The position numbers were made by a program, and so were the translations under genes. 44,313 bases of DNA from Monoraphidium neglectum (taxonomy: Eukaryota; Chlorophyta; Chlorophyceae; Sphaeropleales; Selenastraceae), in contig NW_014013541.1 in assembly GCF_000611645.1 (NCBI RefSeq), forward strand, positions 1-44,313. Direction: 5' to 3'. The notes under the pieces were generated by a model. That model was not told the DNA's origin, made no database searches, and saw nothing but the letters and a program-made list of their open reading frames with translations. Positions 35,100 through 44,313 of the stretch are shown here, one piece after another (the stretch's first letter is position 1; every line of letters starts with the position of its first letter).

Positions 35100-37204
35100 A
35101 TGGATGCGCCGACTTTCCGGCAGCAGCTGTTGCAGGCATTGCCTGAGCTGTTTCCAGGTGATGAGAACACCGACTTTCGCGGCGATGCGGCAGTGGCTAT
35201 CGACAAGATGTCCGCGGACTGGTCTGCTGGTCTGCTGGGCATGCCCGTCGGCGATCAGAAGGCGGCCATCAAGGCAGCTGTCCGGGGTGGGTGGGCCATT
35301 CGTGATACGCTGACGCAGTGCAGCAAGTGCACAGTGTGTCTGATGTGTACACAAGTCTGTAAGGGTGCTAAATGGCAGTTGGAGGTGGTTCCAGTAATGC
35401 CGCTGAGGTGACGAGAGGGTGCGTGTTCACATGTCCTTGACGGCCGGCTCTGCTCGTACGCTGCTGCTATCCTCTACAGTACCTCTTTCCCATGCAAGCA
35501 CAGACAATGCTGCCACCCTGCATTGTGGGCAATAACGCTGCAAGCACGGGTGTTTTGTGCTCAATCCCTCATCCATATATCCCTATCATCCATCCGGACA
35601 CCACCCGCGCACTGCTGCTGGCGCATGATAATAACAATGATGATCATGATCTGCATCGCTGCCCATCCCATCTCGGTCTTTGCACACATGCTTTGCTCCA
35701 TCACCCCTTGGCTGTCCTCGCGCCCTGCACTCTCATCGCATCTGCCCTTCACGGCTTCCGCCTGGGTCCCTGCGAATGATCCACAGCAGCAGGTGAGGTG
35801 CTGCACAGGGGTTTGTTGTGGTTCTGCAGACCCTAGATCAGCAGTGGCTACTCTAGGCTCTCGTTGAGTACCAGTACCCGCATGTGCAACATGCCATGTG
35901 CAACATGCCAGCTACCACTGCTCAGCTCACAAAGCAGTGTGTTTCATGCATCTTATCAGTGCGTTCTCTCGCTCTCTCGCCCCCACCCCCTGGCGGCTTG
36001 CTGTGCCCCCGCAACATCGTCCTCACCTGAACCGCACTGGTCTGGCATACCCACCCGCTGCTGTTGCGCAGGGGGCAGGGGCACGGAGATTTACAGCAAC
36101 GTGATACTGACCATCATTGGCAAGGAGGACGAGACCGTCATGCCGTTTAAACGCGTCAATCGCGGTCAGCTCGAGCGCGTCCTCGACCGGCACGGCTGCG
36201 ACCTGGTGCTGGACCCCGTCGACGGGGAGCTGACCTCCATTGTGGGCGTCGAGCTGCACGACAACTTAGTTATGACGGCTCTGCAAGGCCTGCCGCCATG
36301 GGAGCAGCGGGTGCGTCCCTTTGCCCTCCCCCCGCGTTAAACGCCTGGGGTGGTCAAGGGACGAGCCTAACATGCTTGGCTTGGCAACAGGGCAATAGTG
36401 TGCATATGCAGCTACCAGAACCAAGGCTGACGTTGATGCATGCGATGCAACCACAAGCTGTGGTGATGAACCAAGGAGACCCTGTGTTTGGTTCTTCCTG
36501 CAGATGTCCACGGTGGAGGGCTTTGTCCTCTCGCCTGGGAGGAGCCTGGAGGAGTCCGCAACCAAGAAGGTGGTGGAACTCATGCGACGGCAACACCCCG
36601 AGGCGGTTGCGGCGGAGATCAGGGTCATCAGCAGCGCCGACGGTCAACAGCGGGAGGTGGACGGCGTGGTGATCGCTGATGAGTGCGCTGCCATCGTGGA
36701 GGCAAAGCAGCAGCTCACTGAGGAGGCGGTCCCTCAGCTGGAGTCCTGCCTGCGCTTTATACGGTGAGCTGTCTGCCGCTATGGGACTGCAACGGTCACG
36801 TGGAACATGCGCTATACGCAGCATGCTGTCGTGTGCGCATGCTGCGGTCAGCCTGGCAGGGTGCAAACATTCGTGGGTTGTCTTGGCTCGGTGGTGCCCA
36901 GCTTTTGGCTGTAATTAGGGGCATCTGGTGGTAGCAAAATTGGATTGTTTCCACACCAACCTGGAACCTGATTACCGGCTCAATGCGTGTTGCCATGCGC
37001 GCGCTTTGCAGAGAAAAGGAGCTCGTCGGGCCGGCTGTGCAGCTGAAGGGCAAGCGCTGCAGGGGGTCCTGGCAGCGGGGACCGTGCCTACCAGCAAAGT
37101 CAAGCCCCCGGTGGAAGCGTGCAAACAGCATGGCTTCTCTATTCTCGTGCCTAGCGGGAGGTCGCGGAGCCTTGGCAACAGCAGGGTGCCCAGGCTGCCG
37201 GTGA
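35100..37204 (+). CDS. PD-(D/E)XK nuclease-like protein, last exon possibly frameshifted
   Basis: Exons 35100-35286, 36072-36310, 36504-36763 and 37012-37204 are phase-consistent and give 292 residues. Exon 1 begins MDAPTFRQQLLQALPELFPG. Exon 3 carries EVDGVVIADECAAIVEAKQQ, the spacing of Asp and Glu-x-Lys typical of PD-(D/E)XK restriction-like folds, followed by a helix with conserved Gln (VPQLESCLRFI). This motif occurs in many uncharacterised algal, fungal and oomycete proteins; nuclease activity is not shown. In the last exon the predicted frame opens well (EKELVGPAVQLKGK), but the more protein-like continuation (ALQGVLAAGTVP, then HGFSILVPSGR) lies in another frame, suggesting a 1-nt loss near 37055. 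The start could be the ATG at 35031. The exon 1/2 junction could move 4 nt. A TGTAA at 37445-37449 follows. Confidence 0.6.
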
Positions 37205-37444
37205 AGGGCAACCTGCGCAGCAGCATGCCGGGCATGGCCATGTGCGCCATCCGCATGGCGCCGCGATGCTGATGCGGCACCGCCGCCACTGCTGAGTTGT
37301 GGGGTAGGCAGCTGTAGCTTTACTTTGAGCCCTGGTGATTGCCGATGAGGGTGTCATTTTAGCATAATTTTATACTAACTGCAGCACACATTTGCTCAAA
37401 TGTATATAGAAATGTACTCTACGAGAGTCGTCGTATCACGCACA

Positions 37445-37449
37445 TGTAA
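37445..37449 (+). terminator. TGTAA poly(A) signal of the nuclease-like gene
   Basis: Plus-strand TGTAA about 240 nt after the predicted stop at 37204. Confidence 0.5.
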
Positions 37450-37633
37450 AGGAGTAATGCAGCCTCACCAATCACAGCCGGCTTGTGTCAAGGAGCGAGG
37501 GTCGTCTGGTGAGCGGGCCTGCTGCCGGCCAGCTGGGCCCTCGATTCCAGCAGGGAGGGATCGGGAGGATGAGTGGCATGATTGGCACTAGTAGTGTGGT
37601 GGTGCTGTGGCAACGCAGAAACGCAATCTAATG

Positions 37634-37634
<1 letters not shown>

Positions 37635-37709
<75 letters not shown>
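37635..37709. repeat. (CA)n microsatellite, about 37 units
   Basis: An uninterrupted CA run, the longest pure dinucleotide tract in the window. Confidence 0.98.
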
Positions 37710-37712
<3 letters not shown>

Positions 37713-38486
37713 CGCACACACAGAGAAATACACACGCCAAGGCAGCAGTGCCCCCAAAACGCAGTGCACTGCGGCACCCAGCGCCACACGGCGCGTCCAT
37801 GCAAAATTATCGATGTGAAACCTCCGCATGTTTTTTTGGGGGGGGCATCTTGAGGGGGTTTTGGCGCTGGCTGTACAAATGTACATACATGCAATGCTTG
37901 TAAATGTCTTGATGTTAGGGGCATCAACAGCAGCTTTTCACTTTGACAAGCAGCCTATGAAACCTGTGGCAGCGGCAAAGCCAATCTCCAGTTACTGTGG
38001 CCAGAAGGTGTATGACAGACCTTGATTCAGCCTGACAGGGGCCATGTGCAACGGGCCATATACATACATGTCCAGTTTGCAAGCCAAACGTATCCTCTGG
38101 CCATTTATACTTTTATCCCTGTGGCTCTTCCATGCACACGCCCAGACAGGAATTTTGTCGTGAAAGCGAGTGAGTCATTTGTTGGCGGCGTACCGTACCG
38201 TATTGTTCACGTATGCAAGCAGCAGTCACGTGCAGGCGTGCGGTGTACAGTGTCGGAAAATCCTACGGAAATACTGATCTGCGCAGCCCGTGCGCAAATT
38301 CGGTGCCTGCGTGGTGGGGCCGCAAGTGTTTCGACAGATGTGACCGCTCTCGCCATCATGCTCTTATTCGTTGCAGTGCAGCCCCTCCGCTGCCAGCGCC
38401 GTGGCCGCAGCATGGCCCAAGCACCTGCAACCGAACGCCGCTCCCTTGCACTGCACCTCGCCCTTCAACGTCGTTCAGCGCCCGCA

Positions 38487-39453
38487 ATGGCCAAGCGAAC
38501 GCTGCTTGAGGCGATCGCCACGGACAACCCGGACCTGTGGATCAAGCTCGCCAGCGGGGAGCGCCTGCCGGCCCACCGCGCCATCGTCTCATGGTCCTCC
38601 TCCATTGCCAAGCAGCTGCCGCCCGGCGACACCTGGGACGTCTCGGGCCTGGTGGTGGACGGTCGCGCCGCCGCAGAGCGGCCCATGGTGGCGGCATGGC
38701 TGACGGCCGTATATCCGCCGGCCGAGGGCTTGTGCGACGAGCCTGCCGAGCCGCCACAGCTGGCCGACCTCCTCAATTTCGCTGACGCCGTTGGGACGTC
38801 GAGGCCTGCGCTGCTCGCGTGCTGCGAGCGCTGCCCGCTCAAGTCCCCGAGGGTGAAGGCCGGCGAGAAGGCTGTGGCGCTGCCGCTCGATGGGCGTTCG
38901 ACTTACTATGTTGCCAGCTTCGAGCGGCGCTGGCCGCCCCGACACGGCCAGCATTGTAGCTGCGTCCATCACTCAAGAGCAGGCCGCCAGCCTGAGCACC
39001 CAGGTCGCGGCTCAGCTGGAGCCGCTGCTGCACCTGGCCTACAAGCTGCGGCTGACAGATCTGCAGGACCAGCTGCACGCGTTCATCCACGGCGCCGCCG
39101 TTGACTCAAACGGACCCCTGAGCAACCGCCTGCTGCTCGAGTCGGCATTGTTCACCGACCGGGTGATGGCGGCGGCCGACGCGCAGCAGAAAAAGGCGGC
39201 CTGGATTGACAGCGTGGTCAGGGTGCCGTGTGTGATCGGCGGGGGGGAGGGTGCGCTGCTGGTCGGAGTGGACGTCACAGGCGGCGCCAAGCAGCTCGTG
39301 CGGTTCAATGCGGCGCTGGGGCGGCCCTACATGGGCGCCCCCGCGGGCACAATTGTGGACGTTGAGGTGAATATATTTGACAAAATTGTCTACTTTGCGG
39401 TTGGCAGCGAAGGGGAACGGCACAAATTACCCCTGAGACTGCTGCTAGGTTGA
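38487..39453 (+). pseudogene. BTB/POZ-like protein, second copy with frameshift
   Basis: This is a near-identical copy of the 32767-33732 gene. The first ~135 codons are open and start at the equivalent ATG. Between about 38900 and 38950, compared with the intact copy, a net 5 nt are missing. The frame then shifts and stops at 39102-39104. The rest of the homologous sequence is open in another frame up to the conserved end LLLG and TGA at 39451-39453. The absence of any stop in that second half suggests a recent lesion, an assembly error, or an unrecognised intron. Against the intact copy the last ~45 codons differ strongly (DVEVNIFDKIVYFAV here), while codons just before are almost unchanged. 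Without correction it would encode a BTB domain lacking the C-terminal domain. Confidence 0.78.
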
Positions 39454-40150
39454 GAGAGCATGCCGAGCATTTTCCTGACCCTGGGTTGCACAGAGATGGC
39501 TTGTACAGTAGGCCCGCAGGGGCTGTTCGCGTTGCACAAAGCAACCGGCGTCAAGCCCGTCTATTCTGTGCACTATTTGCATCCCCAAAAAGAACGACTG
39601 GTAACGACACCCCTGCAATGCACATGGCTGGGTGATCGGGCTTAAGCCACAAGGGGGTCAAGGGGGGAAGATCCTGAGGGGAACATCCTGCTGCCTGCCA
39701 AAATGGCATCGACAGATGCAATGGAGGACATCAAAAAACAGCAAAGCGGTACCGTATGTGGAAAAAGTGTTGTATCTCCTCAGTTGCAGTGGGCTGTAAG
39801 GAGTGGGAGCGGTTGGCGCTGCACATGTATGCTCGAGCAAGGGCTTGCATGAGGGCCTGGATCATGCTCCGCCTCAATTATTGCAGCACTTGAATTGCAT
39901 GTCGACATCAGCAAATCGAGTGCAAGGGCTACTGCCCTGTCGATCCTGCATCCAAGAGCGCCTGCAATCGCCCAGTGTCGGTCGTTACTACGAGTTACTG
40001 CAAGCGCCCACAGCTGCAATGTGCATACATGCAAGGCTCGGCATTGCGTTGAGAGGGTTAAGGCAATATCAACAGCTTTACTCTTCGATGAGCGGCCTAT
40101 GAAACGACAGACGGGCCGCGTCTGGGTGCTACATTCCGAGATCGTGCAGC
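39454..40150. other. 3' flank of the second BTB-like copy
   Basis: Mostly the duplicated downstream flank up to about 40020, then the direct repeat to 40105. No separate gene was seen. Confidence 0.5.
39795..39799 (+). terminator. TGTAA poly(A) signal of the second BTB-like copy
   Basis: Homologous to 34067-34071 and about 340 nt past the homologous stop. Confidence 0.55.
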
Positions 40151-42978
40151 ATGAGCGCGTTCGACATGGCACGTTCAAGGAATGCCGACAGTTTGAGGAG
40201 TCGCGTTCATCATCTTGTGCCACGCCGCAGCCAGCCGCGCGTGGTGTGGCAACGGCGCAACGCATGTGCCGCTGTCGACGGGCTGTCCACGCCTGATGAC
40301 TGGGACTGGCAGGCATTCAAGGAGCGCCTCATCGCCAGCAACGGTGCGGAAATGCATGAGATTGACCAAGAACTCTCGCATGGATGCATGCTGTGCGCGG
40401 TGCTGCTGCGTGCAACACAATGGTGTGCAATCCTTGTTCCTGCCTGACCTCAATTCTTGGTTGCAGTGCCCGCTGTCTGCCCTCATGCGGGCCCGCCAAC
40501 CCAGGCGCTTCATGCCTTTTCACTCAGCCCCAGATAGCTGCGTGGCCATGCCAGCGGCGGGGCCCGAAGTCGGCGAAGGCTGGCACTCGGATGAGTCCAG
40601 GGCGGATGTTGTTTTATGGGTCGTGGTCAATGGCAGCAAGCGCAGCGGCCGCAGCAAAAGCCTGGCTGGCGGCACGCGTGCCAGATGCAGCGGCAACCGA
40701 AGCGGCGGTGGAGGGAGCAGCAGCAGCAACAGCAGCAGCAACAGCGGCGACCTGGCAAGCCTCAGCGGCGACGCCAAGAAAAAGAAGCGCAAGACGGCGC
40801 CATCGCGCCTGCAGGGCGGCTTAGCTGAGCGGCGGATGCTCTTGGAAGAAGCAGCAGACCAGACTTTGGATGGCGGGGCCGAGGCGGGCGCAGAGGTCAA
40901 GGGCGGGAGGATCGTCGTGGATGAGATGCAGGGCCATGCGCTTTTGTTGAAGAGTGCGAGCGGCTGGGCTCACAGCAGGCTCAGTAGCACCCCCGGGCAG
41001 GTAGGGTTGAGGACACGGTGGTGTTGCAAGCCCGATCCGCTTGCTAACCTGGCTTGCTGGCCTTGGCTGTGTTGGCAGTGGACTTATCGCACGCGCACAC
41101 ACCACGCCAATATCAGCATTACTACTCCAGCTTGAGTTTCCACCCCCATTGCCGCTCCCACTCCCACTCCCACGTCTACTCGCATCACCACCCCCACCCC
41201 CCCACTCCCATCACCACTCCTACCACAGCTTTACTTAGAGGTTGACGACGAGGGGCAAGCAGCTGCCGTGCAGCTGCTGCTGCGCTGCATACACTCTGCT
41301 CATGGCCCCACGGTCCCTTTGGAGGGGGCGGATACGGCCACGCTGCTGCAGGTGCTTTTGGATTCGGCAAAAGCGCCCAGCACCACAGGCTTGCGGCTCT
41401 CAGCCGCTTCTAGTCAATGCCTCGGCACCCGGCGCGTCGGCGCGTAACCTTCCACCCCCTGTTGCAGCCCACCTCCTCAGGGCGACCCCTCACACGGCTG
41501 AGGGGTCGAACGTTGTGCTGTTGCAACCAGCACTTCCCCAGTGGCATTTCCCCCCACCCTTCACGCACACGCACCCAACCCAATCCCATTGTCGCCGTCA
41601 CCCCAGGTGCTGAGGCTCGCCGCCCGCCTGCAGGCCCCGGGCTGCGTCAAGGCCGCCGGCGACACGCTGCTGCTCAATGCAGCCGCCTCCAGCACCGGCC
41701 GGCTGCCCTGGGAGGCGGTCCTCGCGGCCTTTGAGCTGCCCGCCCCGACAGATGCGCCGACAGATGCAGATGCATGTGATGAGTGTGCCGCTGCGACCGC
41801 CGCGGCTGCGCGGCCCCTGCGTGAGGCGGCGCAAGAGCAGCTGCTGCGGGAGCTCGGAGATCTGGATCTGGCGTGGCTGGACGGGAAGCTGCGGGGGCGG
41901 CTGCTGGCGCTCCCGTTTGAGGCAGTCAGGTGCGCTGGGTGGTGGGCGTCGCGGATGCTGAGTTGTGGCCGCACTGCAGGCTCAGGGTCCCCAGGCGCAG
42001 GCAGCTGCTGCCTGTGTTTGCTTCGACGCGCTTGCCGCTTGACCATGAACCATCGTGCATCGAATCCGTCTGTGCAAGTCAACAGGCAGTGCTCTCAACG
42101 CGCACGACATACTTGACGGCATCCATGATTGTGGGCACGCAAAACCGCGTGGCCTGCACCACACTGCCCCCAGGATGCTCCTGAGTGACGGCCGCACCCG
42201 CGCGGCATGTGAGGCGACAGTGTTCTTCACCGCAGCCTCCTGGCTCAGCGCCCGCCGCGGCGCCGGCACCAAGGCGCAGCAGGCCGTGCTGGCCGCCTGC
42301 GTGCGCGTGCAGCACCTGCCACTGTGGTACCTGTCGGGCGTCGTCGCCCAATGCCCTTGGTTCACGCGCCACGTCAGCGCGGCCGAGCTGCACCAGTCGA
42401 TCGCGCTGCGCCTTGCGGCGCCGCGCGTCGAGGAGATCGCGTGCAGCGTGGTGCGAGCGCCGGCGCCAAGGCACGCGGCGTGGCAGCTGCCGGTGCGGAG
42501 GGCGTCGCGAGTGCGTAAGCTTAAGATGGAATGGGACATCCCTTTGTCCACGTTGAAGCGCCTCCACAAAGCGGCGTCCGGCGAGGGCCCAGGGGGCACC
42601 GTGGAGGCGGCGGCCCCGATGGCATGGGCCTTCAAAGGGATGAGCTGGGCCCTGGAGGTTATGGCGGCCGCTGACGAGGACGGCTGTGTCGCGTTTGGCT
42701 TGTATGTGACGCCGTCGCCGCCGCCGCTGCAGCCGGATCCGCCGCCGGCCGCGGCGGTGGTGACGGCAACCGTCACGCTCGGCGCGCGCTCGACGCGCCG
42801 GAAGCTGCGGGGCAGCTGCCGCATGCAGCTGCTGCTCGGCTGCGAGGGGCGCGGGTTTGAGGACGTGTTTGAGATGGGGGGGCAGGCGGCGTGGGACGAG
42901 GTGGGGTGGCGGGCGGCGGGGCTGGTCGGGGAGGATGGGTGCGTGCGAGTGACAGCGACGGTGCGGGATGTGGAGTGA
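40151..42978 (+). CDS. BTB-BACK domain protein with internal low-complexity insert
   Basis: Exons 40505-41000, 41229-41351, 41607-41929 and 42174-42978 are well supported; a first exon at 40151-40422 joins in phase 2 and gives 672 residues in all. The BTB domain is spread over three exons: ESRADVVLWVVVNGS, then GRIVVDEMQGHALLLKSAS, then LYLEVDDEGQAAAVQLLLRC. It is interrupted by a Ser/Gly-rich insert with a basic KKKKRK stretch that could be a nuclear signal. VLRLAARLQAPGCVKAAGDT ends the BTB part; LPFEAVRMLLSDGR and EATVFFTAASWL form a BACK-like region. A C-terminal domain of about 200 residues, with WDIPLSTLKRL, is unrecognised but common after BTB-BACK in plants and algae. Such proteins usually recruit targets to cullin-3. 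The first exon is the weakest part; translation could start at the ATG at 40512-40514. A TGTAA lies 235 nt after the stop. Confidence 0.75.
41155..41222. repeat. CCACTCC-type pyrimidine-rich repeat in an intron
   Basis: Imperfect repeats of CCACTC and CCACCC run up to the CCACAG acceptor of the BTB-BACK exon at 41229 and act as its polypyrimidine tract. Confidence 0.8.
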
Positions 42979-43522
42979 TCTTTAGGCTGTAGACATTTGT
43001 TCTGCTCCTTACGTTGTGTGCGTATGTGGTGAGCATACTTAATCCCTTGACTGTGCTGGTTGCTGGAAATGATTTGTGCAGAGCGGACAATCAGACAGCA
43101 CATTATTGTCAAAGAGCCGCAACGACTATGGCACGGAGACACAATGATCCACACCTCAACGGCAAGCCCTCCAACAATTGCACAGCTTGCACCTTATTGA
43201 CTCTTGTCATGTAATGCAAAGAGCTCTCCGTGAGCCCATCACGTGGCAGACAAATGCAGCCATCTGCGGCCCGCACGTGAGCTTTGCTTCCTGCTGGCCC
43301 GGCTGGCCTGGCTGGCATGGTGCTGACTGTGCCAGAGCAGTACCGTCACAGAGGCTGGGGAAGAACTGCACGAGGTTACTCAAATAATCATGCTATATGA
43401 CAGCGACGCTGGACCAATCATTTGTTGAGAACCAATGCACCCCAGTGTCCGCGCAGAGCGGCGACACAGCATGTACACACAGCGCAGCGCGGCGGCCGCC
43501 AGATCATGGCGCAGCCAGGTCA
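42979..43522. other. convergent 3' region
   Basis: 3' UTRs of the BTB-BACK gene (plus) and of the partial gene on the minus strand. No gene was seen. Confidence 0.5.
43210..43214 (+). terminator. TGTAA poly(A) signal of the BTB-BACK gene
   Basis: Plus-strand TGTAA 232 nt after the stop at 42978. Confidence 0.6.
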
Positions 43523-44313
43523 TCACAGCGTCGCCAGGTACGCCTTGATCTGGCGGTTCAGCAAATCCAGCGAATCCACCGCCGCCGCAAACTCCGACCC
43601 GCCGCCGCTGCCGCCGCCGCCGCCGCCCAGCAGCGCAACCCCCGCCCCGCCGCCGCCGTCCGCGCCGCCGCCGCCGGCCAACACCGCGCGCACCTGCGGC
43701 CCGAGCTCGTCCACTGCTATGCAGACGTCCCGCAGCTTCCCTCCGAGGTACTGCAGATCGAGATCAGATCCGAGGCGCTCCGCGTCCACCGGCTTGGGAT
43801 CTGGAAGCAGGGCGGACAGATCCGCGCCCGGGAGGCCGGAAGCCGAGGGGCCGTCGAGGTCGACCGCCATCACGTCGGCGCCGCCGCCGCCGTCGGCGGC
43901 TGCTGCGGCTGCGAGGGCGCGGTCCGGGCGTGGGAGGCACTGCAGGGCGGGGGGAGGGAGGGCAGAGGGGAGGTGGGTGGTGATTGGTTTGGGTGGGTGA
44001 GTTGGGCGGCGTGCTGCGCTCAACGGGAGCAGCCGACCAAGCGCCTGGGAACCTTGGTGCCATGGTATAGGCGAGGTGAAGCAATCACGCATGCCTGCTG
44101 GCGCCCGCGCTTCCCTCCCCTGGACCCATGGTGCCCCTCATCGTAAGCAACGCGGGCAGGCTAGCCCCCTCATGTTCCCCCAGGTTCACAGGGAGGATCA
44201 ACCCCCACCCTGGCGCCCCCCCCGGCCCACCTGCAGGAAGTGCAGCAGCACCACCGCCAGGCACTGCTCCAGGAGGTGCAGCAGCCGCCCCATACGCCGC
44301 AGCAGCGCCGCCC
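43523..44313 (-). CDS. unassigned helical protein, C-terminal end
   Basis: Two minus-strand exons are visible: 44231 to the window edge (AALLRRMGRLLHLLEQCLAV and VLLHFLQ) and 43523-43939, joined in phase 0 by GTGGGC and CTGCAG. The last exon reads CLPRPDRAL, an Ala/Gly linker, LQYLGGKLRDVCIAVDELGP, a Gly-rich run and FAAAVDSLDLLNRQIKAYLA before the stop. The leucine-rich amphipathic helices at the edge recall the ends of large solenoid proteins such as Nup205/Nup192, but this is a weak impression and the rest of the gene is outside the window. The upstream part extends beyond 44313. Confidence 0.6.

Larger units (their letters stand above)
37205..38486. other. intergenic with microsatellite and duplicated flank
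   Basis: Holds a TGTAA at 37445-37449, a long (CA)n tract and, from about 37881, the duplicated 5' flank of the second BTB-like copy. An open frame runs in phase with that copy from 38022, but the corresponding flank of the intact copy is not open, so the upstream part is not taken as coding. Confidence 0.5.
37881..40105 (+). repeat. segmental duplication unit (partner at about 32240-34380)
   Basis: The unit carries the second BTB-like copy with both flanks alignable to the first. Matching markers include the 5' flank, the coding part, CTTGTACAGT after the stop, the GTGGGCTGTAAG block and ATCCTGCATCCAAGAG. A degenerate direct repeat of about 85 bp (37881-37963 and 40021-40105, sharing CATACATGCAA and CCTATGAAAC) brackets the unit. 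Confidence 0.7.

Noticed and set aside
38022..38486. N-terminal extension of the second BTB-like copy
   Set aside because: The frame is open by chance; the homologous flank of the intact copy is not open, and the ATG at 38487 is conserved in both.

Overview
The window looks like nuclear DNA of a chlorophyte green alga. It is GC-rich and intron-dense, with GT-AG introns whose donors are often GTGCGT, GTGCGG or GTGAGC. TGTAA motifs, the green-algal poly(A) signal, follow many stops, and TG/CA microsatellites are frequent. The gene content is plant or algal: an EDR2-type protein, a plastid TIC21-like protein, a plant-type DUF89 phosphatase and a GPI-type fasciclin protein. The species cannot be named from the sequence. 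One assembly gap of 433 Ns (19521-19953) falls inside an intron.

Left part (1-14.3 kb): the 3' end of an EDR2 C-terminal (DUF1336) gene (+); a 72-residue membrane protein (+); a 9-exon, three-domain fasciclin gene (-) that converges with it; a 7-exon DUF89 phosphatase (+) divergent from the fasciclin gene; an unassigned 3-exon gene (+); and an unassigned 2-exon gene (-).

Centre (14.9-30.6 kb): a 12-exon UDP-glycosyltransferase (+) spanning the gap, then three minus-strand genes: a universal stress protein, a TIC21/PIC1-like inner-envelope protein, and a 12-exon MFS (DHA1-like) transporter containing a 24-nt microexon.

Right part (30.6-44.3 kb) is the accessory region. It holds a small BTB/POZ-like family: an intact copy (32767-33732), a second copy about 5.7 kb away broken by a net 5-nt deletion (38487-39453), and a truncated inverted fragment (about 31925-32170). 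Between the two main copies sits a gene with a PD-(D/E)XK-nuclease-like motif whose last exon appears frameshifted. A larger BTB-BACK gene follows, and the 3' end of another gene (-) runs off the window. The two main BTB copies lie in a segmental duplication of about 2 kb and differ mainly in two short blocks, including the last ~45 codons.

In this compact eukaryotic layout neighbouring genes do not obviously share a pathway. The exception is the right-hand cluster, where duplication, decay and domain type suggest a locally expanding family. Exon models were read by eye from splice consensus, reading-frame phase and family alignment; ambiguous junctions are flagged in each entry.
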